Positions 33,623 to 40,919 of a DNA stretch of 64,000 bases are shown here, in pieces. Below the pieces are notes generated by a model. That model saw only the letters and a program-made list of their open reading frames with translations. It did no database searches and had not been told where the DNA came from. The stretch is from Nocardioides sp. Soil805 (GTDB lineage: Bacteria > Actinomycetota > Actinomycetes > Propionibacteriales > Nocardioidaceae). The position numbers and the translations under genes were made by a program. The stretch's first letter is position 1. Every line of letters starts with the position of its first letter. The stretch covers positions 357,148-421,147 of the forward strand of contig NZ_LMSU01000003.1 of NCBI RefSeq assembly GCF_001429625.1. The letters are read 5' to 3'.

Positions 33623-34023
33623 GCCGCTTCGTCCGGTTCCAGAGCCCGGAGCCGTCGCCGCGTGGCATCCACGTCGGCGTCTTCGGGCTCGTCAACGTGC
33701 TGGGACGGGGCGGGGACCTCTGCTCAGCCGACGAGGCCCACCGCGTGCGGATGAACCGGTGGTTCGACGCCGCCTACACGGACCCGTCGACGGTCGACCG
33801 GCTGGTCTACGACCGCGAGGTCAACCCGCGGGCCGTGGCGTGGTTCAAGGTGCCGGCCGCGGACCACCTGGTCGAGGCGACTCGGGGGCATCTCGACATC
33901 CTCGACAGGCACGGTGTGGCCTGGGAGCGGGTGGAGTCCGACGACCCGGGCCGGGTGGTCTACGAGGACCAGCACCAGGTCGTCGTCGTTCCCGGTGAGT
34001 CCGGCACACCTGGCGGTTCCTGA
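33619..34023 (+). CDS. Conserved-looking protein of unknown function coupled to parE
   Basis: The product is 134 residues. Its GTG overlaps the parE stop (GTGA), so it is co-translated. It contains HVGVFGLVNVLGRGGDLC, RMNRWFDAAYTDPS and VAWFKVPAADHLVEATRGHL, and appears a compact alpha/beta cytoplasmic protein. No family is recognised. Confidence 0.7.
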   Translation: MSRFVRFQSPEPSPRGIHVGVFGLVNVLGRGGDLCSADEAHRVRMNRWFDAAYTDPSTVDRLVYDREVNPRAVAWFKVPAADHLVEATRGHLDILDRHGVAWERVESDDPGRVVYEDQHQVVVVPGESGTPGGS

Positions 34024-34024
34024 G

Positions 34025-34046
34025 CTTCCACGCATACGCGCGGAAG
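34025..34046 (+). terminator. Possible hairpin terminator after the parE operon
   Basis: CTTCCACGC-type arm at 34025-34033 pairs with 34038-34046 across ATAC, with one mismatch. It begins just after the stop codon. Confidence 0.4.
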
Positions 34047-34168
34047 TGCGGCCCACGGGGCGGCCAGGGCGGGTGAAGATCCCGCAGGTGCGTGGGACTT
34101 CAGTCGATCCGGGGCGACGGACGACGCCGCTGATCGCGCGTCGGCTCGCCGGGCACGGGAGGACTGGC

Positions 34169-34174
34169 TAGGTT
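34169..34174 (+). promoter_or_regulatory. -10-like TAGGTT, leaderless start of a small membrane protein
   Basis: TAGGTT is followed by 6 nt and the ATG at 34181. Confidence 0.5.
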
Positions 34175-34180
34175 GCGGCC

Positions 34181-34369
34181 ATGGAGTCGTTCCTGGTGCT
34201 CATCCTGGTCGCCGCCGTGGCGGTCGTCGCCCTGTACTGGATCATCCGGCTCGCCGTGTCGCACGGGGTCCAGGACGCTGACAGGTCCCTTCACCACGCC
34301 GCTGCGGGCGCCCAGGTGTCCGAGGTCATCCGGCGCCAGCGCGCACGGCACGACGACGAACGGCCCTGA
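34181..34369 (+). CDS. Small single-pass membrane protein (62 aa)
   Basis: The product opens with the helix FLVLILVAAVAVVALYWIIR (about 4-23) and ends in a charged tail (EVIRRQRARHDDERP). A leaderless promoter hexamer precedes the ATG. No family is recognised. Confidence 0.6.
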   Translation: MESFLVLILVAAVAVVALYWIIRLAVSHGVQDADRSLHHAAAGAQVSEVIRRQRARHDDERP

Positions 34370-34375
34370 GCCCGC

Positions 34376-34738
34376 TCAGTCCGGCAGGGCGCGGTTGATG
34401 GCCAGCACCGCGCCCAGGCAGGACGCCAGGACGACCGCCATGCCCGCGAGGCCGAGGGCGATCCCCAACGGCACCGCCCGGTCGGCACCGACGGCGACGA
34501 GGGCGGCGACGGCGACCACGCCGGCGGCGTACCGGCCGTAGCGCGTCCAGGGGAGCGCGACCTCGTGGCCGAGCACCCAGCCCTCGTCGGACGCGAGCGT
34601 ACGACGGGTCCGGATGCCCAGGGACCGGTTGCGCGGGATGCGTCCCGCAGCGGCCTCCCGGGTCATCCACCACACCAGCGCGGAGGCGGCGGCGGCCGCG
34701 ACGGCCAGGCCGGTCGCGGCGACCTCGGCGTCGCCCAT
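34376..34738 (-). CDS. SdpI-family membrane protein
   Basis: The product is 120 residues with three membrane helices (about 6-25, 64-85, 90-112). The loop GIRTRRTLASDEGWVLGHEV matches the SdpI signature (GIRT..T..sdeaW). SdpI proteins in Bacillus give immunity to a toxin, but actinobacterial members lack that partner and their role is unknown. Its ATG overlaps the carbonic anhydrase stop (TGATG). Confidence 0.85.
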   Translation of the reverse strand: MGDAEVAATGLAVAAAAASALVWWMTREAAAGRIPRNRSLGIRTRRTLASDEGWVLGHEVALPWTRYGRYAAGVVAVAALVAVGADRAVPLGIALGLAGMAVVLASCLGAVLAINRALPD

Positions 34739-35232
34739 CAGAACTTCTGCTCGAGCAGCCCGGTGTCCACGTGGTACAGGAACCCGCCGACCTTGACGCT
34801 GCCGGGGATGAGCGGGTGCGAGCGCACCTTCTGCACGTCCTCCTCGAGGGCGGCCACCTGGTCGGGGACCACGTGGAACTGCTGCCAGGAGGCGTCGACG
34901 CCGGCCGACGCGCCGATCCGCTCGCGCAGCTCCGCCTCGGTGCTGGAGGACATCGCACAGCGGGTGTGCGGCACGACGAGCACGCGCTCGACGCCGAGCA
35001 GGTGCACGCCCAGCACGAGGGCCTCGAGGGCGGCGTTGGTCACCCGGCCCCCCGGGTTGCGGAAGATCTTGGCGTCGCCGTGCTGGAGCCCCAGCATGCG
35101 CAACGGGTCGATCCGGCTGTCCATGCACGTCACGATCGCCACGCCGGCGTGCGCGACGCCGTCGAAGCCGCCGAGCTCGAAGGTGTCGGCGAAGGCCTGG
35201 TTGGCGGTGATGAGGTCAGTGAAGTCGTCCAC
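34738..35232 (-). CDS. Beta-class carbonic anhydrase
   Basis: The product is 164 residues. Zinc ligands and active-site residues are seen in VTCMDSRIDP (Cys, Asp, Arg) and HTRCAM (His, Cys), with IFRNPGGRVT between, a clear beta-carbonic anhydrase core. It interconverts CO2 and bicarbonate. At 164 residues it belongs to the short form found in actinobacteria. It is coupled to the SdpI gene through a TGATG overlap. Confidence 0.92.
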   Translation of the reverse strand: MDDFTDLITANQAFADTFELGGFDGVAHAGVAIVTCMDSRIDPLRMLGLQHGDAKIFRNPGGRVTNAALEALVLGVHLLGVERVLVVPHTRCAMSSSTEAELRERIGASAGVDASWQQFHVVPDQVAALEEDVQKVRSHPLIPGSVKVGGFLYHVDTGLLEQKF

Positions 35233-35259
35233 GACGGCTGAGGGTAGCGGAGCCGCGGC

Positions 35260-36459
35260 CTAGCCCGGAGCGACCACCGCCGCGCTGGACTCCTGCGGCA
35301 GCAGCACGGTGGTGCGCACCGAGGCGGCGATCCGGTAGGGCCTCGCCTGCAGGATCGGTCCCAGCGTGCGGCGCAGCCGCGACATCTCGGCGCGGACCGT
35401 GACCACGCGTCCGGGGTCGGCGAACAGGTCGCCGGCCAGCTGGGCGGCGGTGCGACCCTCGGGCGCGCGGACCAGCGCGAGGAGGATCTCGGTGTGCCGG
35501 GGGCTGGGGTGGTGCTGCCACGCGTGGCTCGAGGTGCGGACCCGCAGCTCGGCGCGGCCCCGGAGGTCCAGCACCAGCTCGCTGGCCGTCGGGTGCTCCT
35601 CGCCGAGCCGCACCAGCCAGCCGCCCGGCAGCGGCTCGACGCTCACCGTGCCGAGCGCCGGGAGCCAGGTGGACGCAGACGACAGGTCGGCCGGGAGGAG
35701 CAACCGCTCCGGGGCGGTGAGGCCGGTGACGGCGGCGACGTGCCCGCTGGGGTCGACCGCCAGCGCCCGGCCGCCGACCCGGGCCACCACGGGGGCGGCG
35801 TACGCCCGGAGCCGTCCGAGCGAGGCGGCGTGCTCGCTGCGCACCTCCGCGGCGGCGAGCCGGGCGGTCACCCCGACCAGGGCGAGCACGGAGCGCTGGA
35901 CGGCGTACGCCGGACCGCTGATGTCGACGGCACCGAGCGTCGACCCGGTCCACGGGTCGAGGACCGGGGACGCCGCACAGCTCCAGCGGGTGTGGGACTC
36001 GACGTAGTGCTCGGGGCCGTGGATGTGCACCGGCTCGCCCACGACCAGGCAGGTGCCGATGGCGTTGGTGCCGACGTTGGCCTCGGTCCACGCGGAGCCC
36101 TGGACGAACCCGAGGCGGTCGGCGAGGCGTCGTACGCCGCTGCGCCCGCGGCGCCACAGGACCCGGCCGTCGGTGTCGGTCACCACGACCAGCAGGCCGT
36201 CGTCGACGACGGGGGACAGCGAGGACGTGATGCTCGGCAGCAGCGGCCCCAGCGCGCTCGAGGCGCGTCGGGACTCGACCTCTCCCTCGCTCAGCGGGGC
36301 GACGGCCGGCTCGGCGCCCGGGGCCAGCCCGCCGGCGCGGACCCGGCGCCACGAGGCGCTGATCTCGGGACGGGCCTCCTCGACCGGCGCGCCGCCCGAC
36401 AGCACCCGGTCGCGGGTGACCCGCTGGGTGCGCTCGTGCTGGCGCTCGTCGCGGCCCAT
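35260..36459 (-). CDS. GAF-domain transcriptional regulator (AcoR-like N-terminus, no AAA+ domain)
   Basis: The product is 399 residues. The first 230 residues resemble AcoR sensor regions: EISASWRRVRAGGL, GSAWTEANVGTNAIGTCLVV and CAASPVLDPWTGSTLGAVDI are typical GAF signatures. The sigma-54 AAA+ domain found in AcoR is absent; instead the C-terminus (HTEILLALVRAPEGRTAAQL, then VRAEMSRLRRTLG) looks like a winged helix-turn-helix. AGGAGG precedes the ATG. It is divergent from the flavin monooxygenase and likely controls it through the palindrome between them. Confidence 0.85.
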   Translation of the reverse strand: MGRDERQHERTQRVTRDRVLSGGAPVEEARPEISASWRRVRAGGLAPGAEPAVAPLSEGEVESRRASSALGPLLPSITSSLSPVVDDGLLVVVTDTDGRVLWRRGRSGVRRLADRLGFVQGSAWTEANVGTNAIGTCLVVGEPVHIHGPEHYVESHTRWSCAASPVLDPWTGSTLGAVDISGPAYAVQRSVLALVGVTARLAAAEVRSEHAASLGRLRAYAAPVVARVGGRALAVDPSGHVAAVTGLTAPERLLLPADLSSASTWLPALGTVSVEPLPGGWLVRLGEEHPTASELVLDLRGRAELRVRTSSHAWQHHPSPRHTEILLALVRAPEGRTAAQLAGDLFADPGRVVTVRAEMSRLRRTLGPILQARPYRIAASVRTTVLLPQESSAAVVAPG

Positions 36460-36485
36460 CACCCCTCCTGACCGGTGCCACGTGC

Positions 36486-36505
36486 GGTTGCAACCCCCTG
36501 CAACC
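36486..36505. promoter_or_regulatory. Palindromic operator candidate between the GAF regulator and monooxygenase
   Basis: GGTTGCAACC (36486-36495) is a perfect 10-bp palindrome, and GGTTGCA also pairs with TGCAACC at 36499-36505. It is the only strong dyad in the 100-bp divergent promoter. Confidence 0.5.
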
Positions 36506-36559
36506 CTGCCGCCGATCCTACGACCGGGTGTGTCGTGGGTCACGTCGGAAGGAGACACC

Positions 36560-38395
36560 GTGACCCAGACCCTCGACGCACCCGAGACCACCGAGACGCC
36601 CGACCCGAGCGCCGTGGCCACCGCCTGGCTGGACGCCCTGGAGGCGGCGATGGCCGCCCGGGACGTGCCGGCTGCCGCCCGGCTGTTCGCCACCGAGTCC
36701 TACTGGAGGGACCTGGTGTCCTTCAGCTGGAACCTCACCACCGTGGAGGGACGCGACGGGGTCACCGACCTCCTGGACGCGACGCTGGCGACGACGGACC
36801 CGTCGGGCTTCGCGCTGGACGAGCCCGCCGACGAGGCGGACGGCGTGGTGACGGCGTGGTTCCTCTTCGAGACGGCCGTGGGTCGCGGAAGGGGGCTGCT
36901 GCGCCTGGTCGAGGAGGACGGGGAGCGCCGCGCGTTCACCTTCCTCACCACGCTCTACGAGCTCAAGGGGCACGAGGAGCCGCGCAACGAGCACCGGCCG
37001 CGCGGGGCGGAGCACGGTGCGGACAAGAAGCGCCAGACGTGGCTGGAGCGCAGGCAGGAGGAGGCGGAGAGCCTCGGCAGCACCACCCAGCCCTACGTCC
37101 TGGTGATCGGCGGCGGGCAGGGCGGCATCGCCCTCGGCGCCCGGCTGCGCCAGCTCGGCGTACCGAGCCTGGTCATCGACAAGCACCCCCGACCGGGCGA
37201 CCAGTGGCGCAACCGCTACAAGTCCCTGTGCCTGCACGACCCGGTCTGGTACGACCACCTGCCCTACCTGAAGTTCCCGGACAACTGGCCGGTCTTCGCC
37301 CCCAAGGACAAGATCGGCGACTGGCTCGAGTCGTACACCACGATCATGGAGGTGCCGTACTGGTCGAGCACGATCGCGACGGGTGCGTCGTGGTCCGAGG
37401 AGACGGGGGAGTGGATCGTCGAGGTCGAGCGGGAGGGCCGGCCGCTGACCCTGCGCCCGACCCAGCTCGTCTTCGCGACCGGGATGTCCGGCAAGCCCAA
37501 CATCCCCGACGTCCCCGGCACGGACGTCTTCGCCGGGGACCTGCACCACTCGTCGGCCCACCCCGGCCCGGACGCCTACGCCGGCAAGAGGGTCGTGGTG
37601 ATCGGCAGCAACAACTCCGCCTTCGACATCTGCGGCGCGCTGTGGGAGAACGACGTCGACGTCACGATGGTGCAGCGCAGCTCGACCCACATCGTCAAGA
37701 GCGACAGCCTGATGGAGTACGGCCTGGGCGACCTGTACTCGGAGCGTGCCGTGAAGGCAGGGGTGACGACCGAGAAGGCCGACCTGATCTTCGCGTCGCT
37801 GCCCTACCGGATCATGCACCGCTTCCAGATCCCCGCCTACGAGGCGATGGCGGAGAAGGACAAGGACTTCTACGAGCGGCTCGAGGCCGCGGGCTTCGAG
37901 CACGACTGGGGTGACGACGGCTCGGGGCTGTTCATGAAGTACCTGCGTCGCGGCTCGGGCTACTACATCGACGTCGGCGCCGCCGAGCTGGTGGCCAACG
38001 GCGACGTCAGGCTCGTCCACGGCCAGGTCGACCACCTGACCGCGGACGCGGTGGTGCTCGCCGACGGCACCGAGCTGCCCGCCGACGTCGTCGTGATGGC
38101 GACCGGCTACGGCTCCATGAACGGCTGGGTGACCGACCTCATCGACCAGGAGACCGCGGACCGCCTCGGCAAGGTCTGGGGACTGGGGTCGGAGACGACC
38201 AAGGACCCGGGGCCGTGGGAGGGCGAGCAGCGCAACATGTGGAAGCCGACCCAGGTCGACAACCTGTGGATGCACGGCGGCAACCTGCACCAGTCGCGGC
38301 ACTACTCCCTCTACCTGGCCCTGCAGCTCAAGGCGCGCTACGAGGGCATCGACACCCCGGTCCACGGGCTGCAGGAGGTGCACCACACCGGCTGA
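36560..38395 (+). CDS. Flavin-dependent monooxygenase with N-terminal SnoaL/NTF2-like domain
   Basis: The product is 611 residues. Residues about 15-140 form an NTF2/SnoaL-like pocket domain (WLDALEAAMAARDVPAAARL). The FAD Rossmann motif is VLVIGGGQGGIALGARLRQL (about 180), the NADPH motif is VVVIGSNNSAFDICGAL, and FAGDLHHSS fits the FMO-type signature. This layout is common among actinobacterial NAD(P)/FAD oxidoreductases of the Baeyer-Villiger/FMO group; the substrate is unknown. GGAAGGAG precedes the GTG. The divergent GAF regulator probably controls it, suggesting induction by a carbon compound. Confidence 0.88.
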   Translation: MTQTLDAPETTETPDPSAVATAWLDALEAAMAARDVPAAARLFATESYWRDLVSFSWNLTTVEGRDGVTDLLDATLATTDPSGFALDEPADEADGVVTAWFLFETAVGRGRGLLRLVEEDGERRAFTFLTTLYELKGHEEPRNEHRPRGAEHGADKKRQTWLERRQEEAESLGSTTQPYVLVIGGGQGGIALGARLRQLGVPSLVIDKHPRPGDQWRNRYKSLCLHDPVWYDHLPYLKFPDNWPVFAPKDKIGDWLESYTTIMEVPYWSSTIATGASWSEETGEWIVEVEREGRPLTLRPTQLVFATGMSGKPNIPDVPGTDVFAGDLHHSSAHPGPDAYAGKRVVVIGSNNSAFDICGALWENDVDVTMVQRSSTHIVKSDSLMEYGLGDLYSERAVKAGVTTEKADLIFASLPYRIMHRFQIPAYEAMAEKDKDFYERLEAAGFEHDWGDDGSGLFMKYLRRGSGYYIDVGAAELVANGDVRLVHGQVDHLTADAVVLADGTELPADVVVMATGYGSMNGWVTDLIDQETADRLGKVWGLGSETTKDPGPWEGEQRNMWKPTQVDNLWMHGGNLHQSRHYSLYLALQLKARYEGIDTPVHGLQEVHHTG

Positions 38396-38411
38396 CCCCC
38401 CCCGGGCCGGG

Positions 38412-40175
38412 TCAGTGCGCCGTCAACGCGTCGCGGTCACTGGCCCGGTCGGTGCGCGCCCCCGCGAACAGGACCAGCGCCAGGATCCCCGCCACGACCG
38501 CGCAGCCCGCGGCCCCCCAGAAGACCGCGTGCTCCTGGGCGATGCCGGCCAGCTTGAGCAGCCGGCTGAACTCCGGGCAGCGGCTCGACCCGCCGCAGAC
38601 CTCACGGACGGGGGGTACGTCGGCCTGCTCGGCGTAGTAGCGACGCAGGCCGATGACCGTCAGCGCGGAGATGCCGACCAGCATCCCCACCATCCGGGCG
38701 ACGACGACGAAGGCGCTCGCGACGCCGTGGACCTCGTCGTCGGTGTGGGCGAGCAGGGCGGCGTTGACCGGGGCGAGCGCGAGGCCGAAGCCGAGCCCCC
38801 CGACCACGAGGGCGACGTTGGCCGACCAGCCCGACAGCGAGGTGAGGTCCCAGCGGGTCATCAGCACGAACCCGGCCGCGGCCAGCGCCATGCCCGCCGC
38901 CGTCACCACGCCGGGGGAGACCCGGCGGATGAGGTAGCCGCCCACCACCGCCCCCACCGGAAGGGCGACCAGGAAGCGCACCAGCACCAGGGCCGCCAGC
39001 AGCTGGGAGTCGGGGTAGACGGTCGTGCGGGCGAACAGCGGGATGTCGATGAGCGCGGCGATGAGGGCGGCGCCGATGAAGAAGCTCACCAGCAGGGCAC
39101 CCCACGCGGGCGTGCGCCGCAGGGCACCGCGGGGGACCAGGGGAGCCTCGGCGCGCCGGAGGTGGACCACCAGGAGCGCCGCGGAGACCGCCGAGCCGAG
39201 CAGGAACCACAGCCCCTGGTCGGAGAACACCTGGACCTTGGGGTCGGCCGTGGCGAAGGCGAGGATGACGCCGGCCAGCGCCAGCGCCAGGAGCAGGGCG
39301 CCGGTGAGGTCGGCCTCGCGCAGGGCCGCGACCCAGCGGCGTACGTCGAAGAGCGGGGCACGCGCGAGCGTGCACCACACGAGCAGGGCGAGGCCCGCCC
39401 CCATCGCCACCACGCCGACCGGGGTCAGCCAGCGACCGTCGGCCGTGAAGGGGATGAACGCCTGGCCCCACGTGAGGTCGCGCAGCAGCGGGGGCGGGCG
39501 CAGCATCACGAGGGCACCGGCCAGCAGGGTCAGTGTGAGCAGGGCCAGGCCGACCACGTCCACCCGCCGTCGCGTCGCGTCACGGGCGGGCGCGACGCGG
39601 CGGATGGCCACCGCCAGGACCAGACCGACCGCGAGGTTGATCGCGAAGATCGCCCGCCAGTCGGTGAACGCGAGCACCACGGCACCGAAGAGGGGCCCGA
39701 CCACGGAGCCGACCTCCTGCACGGCCGAGACGACGCCGAGGGGCACGCCGCGTCGCTGCGGAGGGTAGAGGTCGGCGACCAGGGCGAGCGTGGCGGGCAC
39801 GAGGCCTCCGCCGCCGACCCCCTGGAGGAAGCGCCCGACGACCATCGAGGGCATGTCGTAGGCCAGCGCGGTCACGAGCGAGCCGAAGGCGAAGAGCACG
39901 AGGGAGAAGACCAATACCGGGACCCGTCCCTGCAGGTCGGCCATCCGCCCGATGAGCGGGAGCATCGCGACGTAGCCCAGCAGGAAGCCGGAGATGATCG
40001 GCGCGGCCCGCTGGAGCTGGTCGATGGGCACGCCCACCGAGGTCATCATGTCGGGGAGCGCGAGCACGACCACGTAGGTGTCGGCGGCGGCGAACGCCAC
40101 CGCCACGGCCGCCAGGCTGAGCAGGAGGTGCGCGGAGCCGGTCCCGGACGCGTCCGGTCCGGCCGCCCGGCTCAT
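38412..40175 (-). CDS. MFS exporter, DHA2 type (P55-like)
   Basis: The product is 587 residues with about 14 helices. The DHA2 signatures include LLGYVAMLPLIGRMADLQGR (loop 2-3) and LQGVGGGGLVPATLALVADL (motif C region precursor). In mycobacteria the DHA2 exporter P55 (Rv1410c) is encoded just after lipoprotein LprG, and the same order occurs here with an ATGA overlap. By that analogy it likely moves lipids or glycolipids outward together with the lipoprotein. A cytosolic loop of normal size joins helices 6 and 7. Confidence 0.9.
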   Translation of the reverse strand: MSRAAGPDASGTGSAHLLLSLAAVAVAFAAADTYVVVLALPDMMTSVGVPIDQLQRAAPIISGFLLGYVAMLPLIGRMADLQGRVPVLVFSLVLFAFGSLVTALAYDMPSMVVGRFLQGVGGGGLVPATLALVADLYPPQRRGVPLGVVSAVQEVGSVVGPLFGAVVLAFTDWRAIFAINLAVGLVLAVAIRRVAPARDATRRRVDVVGLALLTLTLLAGALVMLRPPPLLRDLTWGQAFIPFTADGRWLTPVGVVAMGAGLALLVWCTLARAPLFDVRRWVAALREADLTGALLLALALAGVILAFATADPKVQVFSDQGLWFLLGSAVSAALLVVHLRRAEAPLVPRGALRRTPAWGALLVSFFIGAALIAALIDIPLFARTTVYPDSQLLAALVLVRFLVALPVGAVVGGYLIRRVSPGVVTAAGMALAAAGFVLMTRWDLTSLSGWSANVALVVGGLGFGLALAPVNAALLAHTDDEVHGVASAFVVVARMVGMLVGISALTVIGLRRYYAEQADVPPVREVCGGSSRCPEFSRLLKLAGIAQEHAVFWGAAGCAVVAGILALVLFAGARTDRASDRDALTAH

Positions 40176-40915
40176 GGCGCGACGATGTCGCGGGTCGTGC
40201 CGTAGTCGGCGAGGTCGACGGTGTAGGTCATCTCGGCGCTGTCCTTGTAGAAGACGCCGGTGAGCACCGCCTGGCGCAGCTCGCCGTCCTCGCTGACGAG
40301 GTACTCCGCCTCGAAGCTGTCGCCCGAGGAGCTCGGGATGACCTTCTTCATCGCCGCGCCCGGCACGGTCCCGGTGTAGGTGGTGAGCACCTCGGTGTTG
40401 TCCGTGCCGCCCCGCACGGTCTCGCCCTCCTCGACGCCCTCGGTGACGGCGAGCAGCGAGCCGAAGCCCGTCTCCTCGCTGACCAGGGCGGCCGGGTCGG
40501 GGGCGCCGTAGTCGCCGGGGTCGATGTCCTGGTAGCCGGTCGTGAAGGGGAGCTGCGCGTAGACCACCTTGTCGACCGCGACCACCGGCACGTCGACGCT
40601 CTGCCCGGCGTAGATGACCGTGATGGTGCCCTCGAAGGCGGGCGCGCTGGTCGCGACGCCCTCGGCGCGGGTGATGCCCGAGACGCCCTGCGGGAGGTCC
40701 TCGGTCGACAGGGTGAGGTCGACCCCGCTGGTGCCGGCGAGGGTGTCGGCCGCCGCGGCGAGCACCTCCTCGGGCGTCTGCTCGTCGGCCGCCTGGCTCT
40801 CGTCCCCGCCGGAGCAGCCGGCCAGCAGGACGACGCCCGCGAGCGCGCCCGCGAGTGCCCCGGCGAGGGGTCGGAGCGGCGTACGACGTCGGCTGCTGGC
40901 CGAGGGTGAGGTCAT
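40172..40915 (-). CDS. lprG: LppX_LprAFG-family lipoprotein (LprG-like)
   Basis: The product is 247 residues. The signal peptide ends at a lipobox, VVLLAGC, with Cys at about 34. The mature protein (from about 55) has the family pattern AADTLAGTSGVDLTLS and VVAVDKVVYAQLPFTTGYQD, and resembles the hydrophobic-cavity lipid carriers LprG and LppX. LprG carries lipoglycans or triacylglycerol to the cell surface in mycobacteria. It lies 4 nt after parC and overlaps the MFS gene by ATGA. Confidence 0.9.
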   Translation of the reverse strand: MTSPSASSRRRTPLRPLAGALAGALAGVVLLAGCSGGDESQAADEQTPEEVLAAAADTLAGTSGVDLTLSTEDLPQGVSGITRAEGVATSAPAFEGTITVIYAGQSVDVPVVAVDKVVYAQLPFTTGYQDIDPGDYGAPDPAALVSEETGFGSLLAVTEGVEEGETVRGGTDNTEVLTTYTGTVPGAAMKKVIPSSSGDSFEAEYLVSEDGELRQAVLTGVFYKDSAEMTYTVDLADYGTTRDIVAP

Positions 40916-40919
40916 GGCT

